NCBI RefSeq assembly: GCF_040958095.1
Contig: NC_091188.1
Location: 33,535,115-33,599,114, forward strand
Reading direction: 5' to 3'
DNA from: Procambarus clarkii
Lineage: Eukaryota > Arthropoda > Malacostraca > Decapoda > Cambaridae
Length of the DNA: 64,000 nucleotides
Made by a program: the position numbers and the translations under genes
Shown: piece by piece, positions 1 to 10,625 of the stretch
Layout: each line of letters opens with the position of its first letter
Position numbering within the stretch: the stretch's first letter is position 1
Notes under the pieces: generated by a model
Told to the model about the DNA's origin: nothing
Databases searched by the model: none
The model's input: only the letters and a program-made list of their open reading frames with translations

Positions 1-705
1 GGGAGGCAGGGATGGTGGGAAGCAGGGTTGGTGGGAGGCAGGGTTGGTGGAAGACATGGTTGGTGGGAGGCAAGGTTGGTGGGAGGCAGGGTTGGTGCGA
101 GGCAGGGTTGGTGGGAGGCAGGGTTGGTGGGAGGCAGGTTTGGTGGGAGGCAGGGTTGGTGGGAGGCAGGGTTGGTGGGAGGCAGGGTTGGTGGGAGGCA
201 GGGTTGGTGGGAGGCAGGGTTGGTGGGAGGCAGGGTTGTGGGAGGCAGGGTTGGTGGGAAGCAAGGCTGGTGGGAGGCAGGGTTGGTGGGAGGCAGGATT
301 GGTGGGAAGCAGGGTTAGTGGGAGGCAGGGTTCGTGGGAAGCAGGGTTGGTGGGAGGCAGGGTTGGTGGGAAGCAGAGTTGGTGGGAAGCAGGGTTGGTG
401 GGAAGCAGGGTTGGTGGGAGGCAGGGTTGGTGGGAAGCAGGGTTGGTGGGAGGCAGGGTTGGTGGGAAGCAGAGTTGGTGGGAAGCAGGGTTGGTGGCAT
501 GCAGGGTTGGTTGGAAGCAGGGTTGGTGGGAGGCAGGGTTGGTTGGAAGCAGGGTTGGTGGGAGGCAGGGTTGGTGGGAAGCAGGGTTGGTGGGAGGCAG
601 GGTTGGTGGAAGACATGGTTGGTGGGAGGCAAGGTTGGTGGGAGGCAGGGTTGGTGGGAGGCAGGGTTGGTGGGAGGCAGAGTTGGTGGGAGGCAGGGTT
701 GGTGG

Positions 706-3700
706 AAGACATGGTTGGTGGGAGGCAAGGTTGATGGGAGGCAAGGTTGGTGGGAGGCAGGGTTGGTGGGAGGCAGGGGTGGTGGGAGGAAGGTTGGTGG
801 GAGGCAGGGTTAGTGGAGCAGGGATGGTGGGAGGCAGGGGTGATGGGAGGCAGGGTTGGTGGGAGGCAGGGTTGGTGGGAGGCAGGGTTGGTGGGAGGCA
901 GGGTTGGTGGGAGGCAGGGTTGGTGGGAGGAAGGGTTGGTGAGAGGCAGGGTTGGTGGGAGGCAGGGTTGGATGAGGCAGAGATGGTGAGAGGCAGGGTT
1001 GGTGGGAGGCAGGGTTGGTTGGAAGCAGGGTGGTGGGAGGCAGGTTTGGTGGGAAGCAGGGTTGGTGGGAGGCAGGGTTGGTGGGAGGCAGGGTTGGTGG
1101 GAGGCAGAGTTGGTGGAAAGCAGGGTTGGTGGGAGGCAGGGTTGGTGGGAAGCAGGGTTGGTGGGAGGCAGGGTTGGTGGGAAGCAGGGTTGGTGGGAGG
1201 CAGGGTTGGTGGGAAGCAGGGTTGGTGGGAGGCAGGGTTCGTGGGAGGCAGGGTGGTGGGAGGCAGAGTTGGTGGGAGGCAGGGTTGGTGGGAAGCAGGG
1301 TTGGTGGGAGGCAGGGTTGGAGGAAGGCGGAGTTGGAGGAATTCGGAGTTGGAGGAAGGCAGGGTTGGTGGGAGGCAGAGTTGGTGGGAGGCAGGGTTGG
1401 TGGGAGGCAGGGTTGGAGGAAGGCAGGGTTGGTGGGAAGCAGGGTTGGTGGGAGGCAGGGTTGGTGGGAGTCAGGGTTGGTGGGAAGCATGGTTGGTGGG
1501 AGGCAGGATTGGTGGGAGGCAGGGTTGGTGGGAGGCAGGGTTGGTGGGAAGCAGGGTTGGTGGGAAGCAGGGTTGGTGGAAGGCAGGATTGGTGGGAGGC
1601 AGGGTTGGTGGGAAGCGGGGTTGGTGGGAGGCAGGGTTGGTGGGAGGCAGGGTTGGTGGGAGGCAAGGTTGGTGGGAGGCAGGGTTGGTTGGAAGCAGGG
1701 TTAGTGGGAGGTAGGGTTGGTGGGAAGCAGGGTTGGGAGGTAGGGTTGGTGGGAGGCAGGGTTGGTGGGAGGCAGGGTTGGTTGGAAGGAGGGTTGGTGG
1801 GAGGCAGGGTTGGTGGGAAGCAGGGTTGGTGGGAGGCAGGGTGGTGGGAAGCATTGTTGGTGTGAGGCAGGGTTGGTGGGAGGCAGAGTTGGATGGAGGC
1901 AGTGTTGGCTGGAAGCAGGGTTGGTGGGAGGCAGGGTTGGTGGGAGGCAGGGTTGGTGGGTGGCAGGGTTGGTGGGAGGCAGGGTTGGTGGGAGGCAGAG
2001 TTGGTTGGAAGCAGGGTTGGTGGGAGGCAGGGTTGGTGGGAGGCAGGGTTGGTGGGAGGCAGAGTTGGTTGGAAGCAGGGTTGGTGGGAGGCAGGGTTGG
2101 TGGGAGGCAGGGTTGGTGGGAGGCAGGGTTGGTGGGAGGCAGGGTTGGTGGGAGGCAGGGTTGGTGAGAGGCAGGGTTGGTGGGAGGCAGGGTTGGTGGG
2201 AGGCAGAGTTGGTGGGAGGCAGGGTTGGTGGAAGACATGGTTGGTGGGAGGCAAGGTTGATGGGAGGCAAGGTTGGTGGGAGGCAGGGTTGGTGGGAGGC
2301 AGGGGTGGTGGGAGGAAGGTTGGTGGGAGGCAGGGTTAGTAAGAGGCAGGGATGGTGGGAGGCAGGGGTGATGGGAGGCAGGGTTGGTGGGAGGCAGGTT
2401 TGGTGGGAGGCAGGGTTGGTGGGAGGCAAGGTTGGTGGGAGGCAGGGTTGGTGAGAGGCAGGGTTGGTGGGAGGCAGGGTTGGATGAGGCAGAGATGGTG
2501 AGAGGCAGGGTTGGTGGGAGGCAGGGTTGGTGGGAGGCAGGGTTGGTGGGAGGCAGGGTTGGTGGGAGGCAGGGTTGGTGGGAGGCAGGGTTGGTGGGAG
2601 GCAGAGTTGGTGGAAAGCAGGGTTGGTGGGAGGCAGGGTTGGTGGGAAGCAGGGTTGGTGGGAGGCAGGGTTGGGGGAAGCAGGGTTGGTGGGAGGCAGG
2701 GTTGGTGGGAAGCAGGGTTGGTGGGAGGCAGGGTTGGTGGGAGGCAGGGTTGGTGGGAGGCAGAGTTGGTGGGAGGCAGGGTTGGTGGGAAGCAGGGTTG
2801 GTGGGAGGCAGGGTTGGAGGAAGGCGGAGTTGGAGGAATGCGGAGTTGGAGGAAGGCAGGGTTGGTGGGAGGCAGAGTTGGTGGGAGGCAGGGTTGGTGG
2901 GAGGCAGGGTTGGAGGAAGGCAGGGTTGGTGGAAGCAGGGTTGGTGGGAGGCAGGGTTGGTGGGAGACAGGGTTGGGGGAAGCAGGGTTGGTGGGAGGCA
3001 GGATTGGTGGGAGGCAGGGTTGGTGGGAGGCAGGGTTGGTGGGAAGCAGGGTTGGTGGGAAGCAGGGTTGGTGGGAGGCAGGGTTGGTGGGAGGCAGGGT
3101 TGGTGGGAAGCAGGGTTGGTGGGAGGCAGGGTTGGTGGGAGGCAGGGTTGGTGGGAGGCAGGGTTGGTGGGAGGCAGGGTTGGTTGGAAGCAGGGTTGGT
3201 GGGAGGCAGGGTTGGTGGGAAGCAGGGTTGGTGGGAGGCAGGGTTGGTGGGAGGCAGGGTTGGTGGGAGGCAGGGTTGGTTGGAAGCAGGGTTGGTGGGA
3301 GGCAGGGTTGGTGGGAAGCAGGGTTGGTGGGAGGCAGGGTTGGTGGGAAGCATGGTTGGTGTGAGGCAGGGTTGGTGGGAGGCAGAGTTGGATGGAGGCA
3401 GTGTTGGCTGGAAGCAGGGTTGGTGGGAGGCAGGGTTGGTTGGAGGCAGGGTTGGTGGGTGGCAGGGTTGGTGGGAGGCAGGGTTGGTGGGAGGCAGAGT
3501 TGGTTGGAAGCAGGGTTGGTGGGAGGCAGGGTTGGTGGGAGGCAGGGTTGGTGGGAGGCAGAGTTGGTTGGAAGCAGGGTTGGTGGGAGGCAGGGTTGGT
3601 GGGAGGCAGGGTTGGTGGGAGGCAGGGTTGGTGGGTGGCATGGTTGGTGGGAGGCAGGGTTGGTTGGAGGCAGGGTTAGTGGGAGGCAGGGTTGGTGGGT
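706..3700 (+). repeat. 1.5-kb higher-order duplication inside the minisatellite
   Basis: Rare unit variants recur in the same order about 1.5 kb apart, so a block near 706-2200 was copied to about 2232-3700. Landmarks are aagacatgg at 706 and 2232 (offset 1526), gatgaggcagagatgg at 971 and 2483 (1512), aggaaggcgg at 1321 and 2818 (1497), and ggatggaggcagtgttgg at 1891 and 3390 (1499). The falling offset shows small unit gains and losses after duplication. Edges are approximate because the surrounding units are alike. Confidence 0.85.
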
Positions 3701-3714
3701 GGCAGGGTTGGTGG

Positions 3715-6700
3715 GAGGAAGAGTTGGTGGACGGGAGGGTTAGTGGGAGGCAGGGTTGGTGGGAGGCAGGGTTAGTGGGATGCAGGGTTGGAGGGAGGCA
3801 AGGTTGGTGGGTGGCAGGGGGTTGGAGGCAGTGTTAGTGGGAGAGAGAGTTAGTGGGAGGATGGGTTGGTGGGAAACAGGGTTGGTCGTTAGCATGATGG
3901 TGGGAGGTAGGGTTGGAGGGAGGCAGTGTTGGTGGGAGGCAGAGTTGGCGAGAAACAGGGTTGGCGAGAAACAGGGTTGGTGGGAGGCAGGGAGGTTGGG
4001 AGGCAGGGATAGTAGGAGGCATTGTTGGCGGGAGGCAGTGTTGGTTGGGGGCAAGGTTGGTGGGAGGCAGATTTGGTGGGAGGCAGGGTTGGTGAGAGGA
4101 AGGTTGGTGGGAGGCAGGGTTGCTGGGAGGCAGGGATGGAGGGAGGCAGGGTTGGTGATAAGTAGGATTGGTGGGAGGCAGGGTTGGTGGGAGGCAGGGT
4201 TGGTGGGAGGCATGGTTGGTGGGAGGCATGGTTGGTAGGAGGCAGGGTTGGTGGGAGGCAGGGTTGGTGGGAGGCAGGGTTAGTGGGAGGAAGGTTGGTG
4301 GGAGGCAGGGTTGGTGGGAGGCAAGGATGGAGGGAGGCAGGGTTGGTGGGAGGCAGGGTTGGTGGAGGCAGGGTTGGTGGGAGGCATGGTTAGTGGGAGG
4401 AAGGTTGGTGGGAGGCAGGGTTGGTGGGAGGCAGAGTTGGTTGGAAGCAGGGTTGGGGGAGGCAGGGTTGGTGGGAGGCAGGGTTGGTGGGAGGCAGAGT
4501 TGGTTGGAAGCAGGGTTGGTGGGAGGCAGGGTTGGTGGGAGGCAGGGTTGGTGGGAGGCAGGGTTGGTGGGTGGCATGGTTGGTGGGAGGCAGGGTTGGT
4601 TGGAGGCAGGGTTAGTGGGAGGCAGGGTTGGTGGGTGGCAGGGTTGGTGGGAGGAAGAGTTGGTGGACGGGAGGGTTAGTGGGAGGCAGGGTTGGTGGGA
4701 GGCAGGGTTAGTGGGATGCAGGGTTGGAGGGAGGCAAGGTTGGTGGGTGGCAGGGTTGGTTGGAGGCAGTGTTAGTGGGAGAGAGAGTTAGTGGGAGGAT
4801 GGGTTGGTGGGAAACAGGGTTGGTCGTTAGCATGATGGTGGGAGGTAGGGTTGGAGGGAGGCAGTGTTGGTGGGAGGCAGAGTTGGCGAGAAACAGGGTT
4901 GGCGAGAAACAGGGTTGGTGGGAGGCAGGGAGGTTGGGAGGCAGGGATAGTAGGAGGCATTGTTGGCGGGAGGCAGTGTTGGTTGGGGGCAAGGTTGGTG
5001 GGAGGCAGATTGGTGGAGGCAGGGTTGGTGAGAGGAAGGTTGGTGGGAGGCAGGGTTGCTGGGAGGCAGGGATGGAGGGAGGCAGGGTTGGTGATAAGTA
5101 GGATTGGTGGGAGGCAGGGTTGGTGGGAGGCAGGGTTGGTGGGAGGCATGGTTGGTGGGAGGCATGGTTGGTAGGAGGCAGGGTTGGTGGGAGGCAGGGT
5201 TGGTGGGAGGCAGGGTTAGTGGGAGGAAGGTTGGTGGGAGGCAGGGTTGGTGGGAGGCAAGGATGGGGGAGGCAGGGTTGGTGGGAGGCAGGGTTGGTGG
5301 GAGGCAGGGTTGGTGGGAGGCATGGTTAGTGGGAGGAAGGTTGCTGGGAGGCAGGGTTGGTGGGAGGCAGAGTTGGTTGGAAGCAGGGTTGGTGGGAGGC
5401 AGGGTTGGTGGGAGGCAGGGTTGGGGGGGCAGAGTTGGTTGGAAGCAGGGTTGGTGGGAGGCAGGGTTGGTGGGAGGCAGGGTTGGTGGGAGGCAGGGTT
5501 GGTGGGAGGCAGGGTTGGTGGGAGGCAGGGTTGGTGGGAGGCAGGGTTGGTGGGAGGCAGGGTTGGTGGGGAGCAGATTGGTTGGAAGCAAGGTTGGTGG
5601 GATCAAGGCTGGTGAGAGGCAGGGTTGGTGGGAGGCAGTGTTGGTGGGAGGCAGGGTTGGTGGAAAGCAGGGTTGGGGGAGGCAGGGATGGTGGGAGGCA
5701 GGGTTGGTGGGAGGCAGGGTTGGTGGGAGGCAGGGTTGGTTGGAAGCAGGGTTGGTGGGAGGCAGGGTTGGTGGAAAGCAGGGTTGGTGGGAGGCAGGGT
5801 TGGTGGGAGGCAGGGTTGGTGGGAGGCAGGGTTGGTGGAAAGCAGGGTTGGTGGGAGGCAGGGTTGGTGGGAGGTAGTGTTGGATGGAGGCAGAGATGGT
5901 GGGAGGCAGGGTTGGTGGGAGGCAGGGTTGGTGGGAGGCAGGGTTGGTGGGAGGCAGGGTTGGTGGGAGGCAGGGTTGGTGGGAGGCAGGGTTGGTGGAA
6001 AGCAGGGTTGGTGGGAGGCAGGGTTGGTGGGAGGCAGGGTTGGTGGGAGGCAGGGTTGGTTGGAAGCATGGTTGGTGGGAGGCAGGCTTGGTGGGAGGTA
6101 GTGTTGGATGGAGGCAGAGATGGTGGGAGGCAGGGTTGGTGGGAGGCAGGGATGGTGGGAGGCAGGGTAAGTGGGATGCAGGGTTGGTGGGAGGCAGGGT
6201 TGGTGGGTGGCATGGTTGGTGGGAGGCAGGGTTGGGGAGGCAGGGTTAGTGGGAGGGGTTGGTGGGTGGCAGGGTTGGTGGGAGGAAGAGTTGGTGGACG
6301 GGAGGGTTAGTGGGAGGCAGGGTTGGTGGGAGGCAGGGTTAGTGGGATGCAGGGTTGGAGGGAGGCAAGGTTGGTGGGTGGCAGGGTTGGTTGGAGGCAG
6401 TGTTAGTGGGAGGGAGAGTTAGTGGGAGGATGGGTTGGTGGGAGACAGGGTTGGTCGTTAGCATGATGGTGGGAGGTAGGGTTGGAGGGAGGCAGTGTTG
6501 GTGGGAGGCAGAGTTGGCGAGAAAACAGGGTTGACGAGAAACAGGGTTGGTGGGAGGCAGGGAGGTTGGGAGGCAGGGATAGTAGGAGGCATTGTTGGCG
6601 GGAGGCAGTGTTGGTTGGGGGCAAGGTTGGTGGGAGGCAGATTTGGTGGGAGGCAGGGTTGGTGAGAGGAAGGTTGGTGGGAGGCAGGGTTGCTGGGAGG

Positions 6701-6870
6701 CAGGGATGGAGGGAGGCAGGGTTGGTGATAAGTAGGATTGGTGGGAGGCAGGGTTGGTGGGAGGCAGGGTTGGTGGGAGGCATGGTTGGTGGGAGGCATG
6801 GTTGGTGGGAGGCAGGGTTGGTGGAGGCAGGGTTGGTGGGAGGCAGGGTTAGTGGGAGGAAGGTTGGTGG
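3715..6870 (+). repeat. Triplicated 0.6-kb block inside the minisatellite
   Basis: A block rich in odd units appears three times, near 3715-4300, 4651-5240 and 6282-6870. Shared landmarks are acgggagggt at 3731, 4667 and 6298; agcatgatgg at 3891, 4829 and 6460; and gataagtaggattgg at 4157, 5093 and 6727. The offsets are steady at 936-938 and 1631-1634, so the copies keep their internal register. Copies 1 and 2 look closest to each other. Confidence 0.88.
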
Positions 6871-7099
6871 GAGGCAGGGTTGGTGGAGGCAAGGATGGAG
6901 GGAGGCAGGGTTGGTGGTAGGCAGGGTTGGTGGGAGGCAGGGTTTGGTGGGAATTAGGATTGGTGGGAGGCAGGGTTGGTGGGAGGCATGGTTGGTGGGT
7001 GGCAGGGTTGGTGGGAGGCAGGGTTGGTGGGAGGCAGAGTTGTTGGGAGGCAGGGTTGGTGGGTGGCGGAGTTGGTGGGTGGCAGAGTTAGTCGGAGGC

Positions 7100-8930
7100 A
7101 GGGCTGGTGGGAGGCAGGGCTGGTGGGAGGCAGGGCTGGTGGTAGGCAGGGCTGGTGGGAGGCAGGGCTGGTGGAGGCAGGGTTGGTGGTAGGCAGGGTT
7201 GGTGGGAGGGAGGGTTGTTGGTAAGCAGAGTTGGTGGGAGGGAGGCAGTTGGTGGGAGGCAGGGTTGGTGGGAGGCAGGGTTGGTGGGAGGCAGGGTTGG
7301 TGGGAGGCAGGGTTGGTGGGAGGCAGGGTTGGTGGGAGGCAGGGTTGGTGGGGAGGAGGGTTGGTGGGAGGCAGGGTTGGTGGGAGGCAGGGTTGGTGGG
7401 AGGCAGGGTTGGTGGAGGCAGAGTTGGTGGGAGGCAGGTTTGGTGGGAGGAAGGTTGGAGGGAGGCAGGTTTGGGGAGGCAGGGTTGGTGGGAGGCAGGG
7501 TTGGTGGGAGGCAGGGTTGGTAGGAGGCAGGGTTGGTGGGAGGCAGGGTTGGTGGGAGGCAGGGTTGGTGGAGGCAGGGGTTGGTGGGAGGAAGGTTGGT
7601 GGGAGGCAGAGTTGGTGGGAGGCAGGTTTGGAGGGAGGAAGAGTTGGAGGGAGGCAGGTTTGGTGGGAGGAAGAGTTGGTGGGGGGGGGAATATGGTGGG
7701 AGGCAAGGTTGGTGGGAGGCAAGGTTAGTGGGAGGCTGGATTCGTGGGAGGCAGGATTCGTGGGAGGCAGGGTTGGTGGTAGGCAGGGTTGGTGGGAGGC
7801 AGGGTTGGTGGGAGGCAGGGTTGGTGGGAGGCAGGGTTGGTGGGAGGCAGGGTTGGTGAGAGGCAGTGTTGGTGGGTGGCAAGGTTGGTGGGAGCAGGGT
7901 TGGTGGGAGGCAGAGTTGGTAGGAGGCAGGGTTAGTGGGAGGCAGGGTTGGTGTGAGGCAGGGTTGGTTGGAGGCAGGGTTGGTGGGAGGCAGGGTTGGT
8001 TGGAGGCAAGGTTGGTGGAGGCAGGGCTATGGTCGGAGGCAGGGCTGGTGGGAGGCAGGGCTGGTGGGAGGCAGGGCTGGTGGGAGGCTGGGCTGGTGGG
8101 AGGCAGGGCTGGTGGGAGGCAGGGCTGGTGGGAGGCAGGGCTGGTGGGAGGCAGGGCTGTGGTGGGAGGCAGGGTTGGTGAGAGGCAGTGTTGGTGGGTG
8201 GCAAGGTTGGTGGGAGGCAGGGTTGGTGGGAGGCAGAGTTGGTAGGAGGCAGGGTTAGTGGGAGGCAGGGTTGGTGTGAGGCAGGGTTGGTGGGTGGCAG
8301 AGTTGGTGGGTGGCAGCGTTAGTCGGAGGCAGGGCTGGTGGGAGGCAGGGCTGGTGGGAGGCAGGGCTGGTGGGAGGCAGGGCTGGTGGGAGGCAGGGCT
8401 GGTGGGAGGCAGGGCTGTGGTGGGAGGCAGGGCTGGTGGGAGGCAGGGCTGGTGGGAGGCAGGGCTGGTGGGAGGCAGGGCTGTGGGAGGCAGTGCTGGT
8501 GGGAGGCAGGGCTGGTGGGAGGCAGGCTGGTGGGAGGCAGGCTGGTGGGAGGCAGGGCTGGTGGGAGGCAGGGCTGGTGGGAGGCAGGGCTGTGGTGGGA
8601 GGCAGGGCTGGTGGGAGGCAGGGCTGGTGGGAGGCAGGGTTGGTGGGAAGCAGGGCTGGTGGGAGGCAGGGCTGGTGGGAGGCAGGGCTATGGTCGGAGG
8701 CAGGGCTGGTGGGAGGCAGGGCTGGTGGGAGGCAGGGCTGGTGGGAGGCTGGGCTGGTGGGAGGCAGGGCTGGTGGGAGGCAGGCTGGTGGGAGGCAGGG
8801 CTGGTGGGAGGCAGGGCTGTGGTGGGAGGCAGGGCTGGTGGGAGGCAGGGCTGGTGGGAGGCAGGGTTGGTGGGAGGCAGGGCTGGTGGGATGCGGGGCT
8901 GGTGGGGGGCAGGGCTTGTGGGAGGAAGGT
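7100..8930 (+). repeat. Minisatellite subdomain dominated by the GGGCTGGT half-unit
   Basis: From about 7100-7190, 8025-8160 and 8330-8930 the second half-unit is mostly GGGCTGGT instead of GGGTTGGT. The stretches alternate with blocks of the ordinary unit. Local duplications are visible: gttagtgggaggcag at 7931 and 8254, and gcagggctatggtcgg at 8021 and 8682. This is the end of the array next to LINE-A. Confidence 0.85.
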
Positions 8931-8944
8931 TTGATGGGAGACGG

Positions 8945-9640
8945 GATGATGACACACTCATCACAATCAATAAGCATATACTGAACATTCTTAATGATAC
9001 ACATATACATTTCTTCCTTTACACATTCATTATGTTACCAGACGTTACAACCAAATACGTTTATGATTAGGTACACAGATAATTTGCAATAGACATTCAG
9101 AAAATTGAACAAAGTTTCAATCTTGGTGCAAAATTCTTTTATCTCTCGAGAATATTACCAATCTTTCCGTTGTGACACATCCAGGCTATTTGTTCAGGAA
9201 CAGTCCTTATCTAAGTATTTCTATATTCATTAATCAACGGACACTCAAAAACATAATGGGTGAGGGTGTGAGACCTTAACCTACCACAAAGTTTACACTT
9301 GGTGTCATTATCATTAACAACTATTCCATATTCCCAGTAATATTTGTTCCCAAGCCTGAGCTGCATGTGTACAGTCACTCCAAGCATTTCTCATTTTACC
9401 ATGAGTGAAATGAGTGTTTTGACTCACACACACGTCGTGTTGCATGGTTTGGCTTCCCTCATACATAATACCTCTCCTCGCTACTTCTGTTTGTGCCTGA
9501 ATATTTGTCATTTTGGTTCTTATTTGACTCATTGTTAAAACACATTCAATGTTAACTTGTGGTTATGATGTGGCGAGTTTGGCCAAGTCATCCGCCACCT
9601 CGTTGACCACTATTGCAGCTTGAGATGGGCATACCACATT
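8945..9640 (-). pseudogene. LINE-A C-terminal region (end of RNase H and Cys/His motif)
   Basis: Minus-strand translation gives VVNEVADDLAKLATS near 9640-9560, which resembles the last RNase H block of LINEs (NE.AD.LAK). A frame at 9532-9314 follows. After a frame change it reads CKLCGRLRSHTLTHYVFECP near 9300-9240, a CX2C...HX4C pattern seen at the C-terminus of many RNase H-bearing LINEs. The reading frame decays near 9130. The remaining bases to 8945 are AT-rich and probably 3' untranslated. No poly-A tail is visible. Confidence 0.7.
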
Positions 9641-9644
9641 AGCG

Positions 9645-10625
9645 AGTAATTGAGAGATTGGCGAGGCGTCACCAGTGGAGTCCTGCAGGAATCAGTCCTT
9701 GAACCTATTCTGTTCCTGATATACGTAAATGATCTCCCAGAGGAAATAGACTCGTTCCTCTCATTGTTTGCTGGTGATGCAAAAATTATGAAGAGGATTA
9801 ATTTAGAGGAAAATAGTGTGAGGCTCCAAGTTGATCTAGACAAACTGAATGAATAGTCCAACAAATGGCGACTAAAGTTCAACCCAAGCAAATATAAGGT
9901 TTAGAAACTAGAGGGAGGAAATAGGAGGCCAGACACAGGAAACCAGATGGGAGATGATATCCTTCATGAAACGGGCAGAGAGAGAAAGATCTAGGGGTTG
10001 ATATCACACCAAACCTGTCTCCTGAAGCCCACATGAAATGAATAACATTAGCGGTGTATGTAAGGCTGGGTAACATCAGGGCTGCCTTCAGGAATCTGTG
10101 TAAGGAATCCTTAAGAATTTTGTATATCTCATATGTAAGACCAATCCTGGATTACACGACCGCAGCATGGAGTCCGTACCTTGTCAAGCAACAAGACGTA
10201 GCTGGAAAAGGTTCAGAGGTTTGCTACTAGGCTAGTCCCAGAATTAAGAGGTATGTGTTACGAGGAAAGGCTGCGTGAAATGCAGCTCATGTCGCTGGAA
10301 GACAGGCGAGCTCGGGGAAACATGATCACAACCTACAAAATTCTCAAAGGAATTGATAGGGTAGATAAAGATAAACTGTTTAAGACGTGTGGTACGCGAA
10401 CAAGGGGACACAGGTGGAAACGTAGTTAGAAAGAACATCTTCAGTGTCAGAGTAGTTAACAAATGGAATGCATTAGGCAGTGATGTGGTGGAGGCAGACT
10501 ACATACAGTTTCAAATGTATATATGATAGAGCCCAGTATATTTAGGAATCTGTACACCAGTTGATTGACGGTTGAGAGGCGGGACCAAAGAGTCAAAGCT
10601 CAACCCCCGCAAGCACAACTAGCTG
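9645..10625 (+). mobile_element. LINE-B: 5'-truncated LINE fragment inserted in LINE-A
   Basis: Plus-strand translation gives the RT block GVTSGVLQESVLEPILFLIY (like GVPQGSVLGPILF), then NDLPEEIDSFLSLFAGDAK, a damaged FADDAK. Later pieces read YVRPILDYTTAAWSPYL, then LEKV-like, LVPELRG, and RRARGNMITTYKILKG. This is the thumb region typical of CR1/L2-like LINEs. Frameshifts and stops break it throughout. The 3' end is ggcgggaccaaagag...aagcacaactagctgagtac, which matches tails of SINE and LINE copies elsewhere in the window. It begins inside the RT domain, so it is heavily 5' truncated. Confidence 0.75.

Larger units (their letters stand above)
1..8940 (+). repeat. 16-bp G-rich minisatellite array, about 560 units
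   Basis: The sequence is a near-continuous tandem array of GGGAGGCAGGGTTGGT and point variants. The array is open at the left edge of the window. Each unit is two 8-bp halves, GGGAGGCA and GGGTTGGT, so a GGG run recurs every 8 bp with 5-nt spacers. Common variants are GGGAAGCA (mostly before 3500), GGGTTAGT (mostly 3700-6900), GGGTTGGA and GGGCTGGT (after 7090). Because 16 leaves remainder 1 on division by 3 and the unit lacks stops, long reading frames occur on both strands. They encode VGGRVGGRQGWWEAGL on the plus strand and NPASHQPCLPPTLPPT on the minus strand. I treat these frames as products of the repeat and not as genes. Confidence 0.97.

Noticed and set aside
44..6310. Long plus-strand frames of 240-556 codons in the array
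   Set aside because: They are the stop-free 16-bp repeat read in every frame. No start context, unique sequence or codon signal supports genes.
1..8940. CRISPR array
   Set aside because: Direct tandem units without spacers in a eukaryotic context, so not CRISPR.
1471..8988. Minus-strand Pro/Ser/His/Cys-rich proteins resembling mucins or silks
   Set aside because: Same repeat effect. Only the frame starting at 8988 is kept, as a finding, because it begins in unique DNA.
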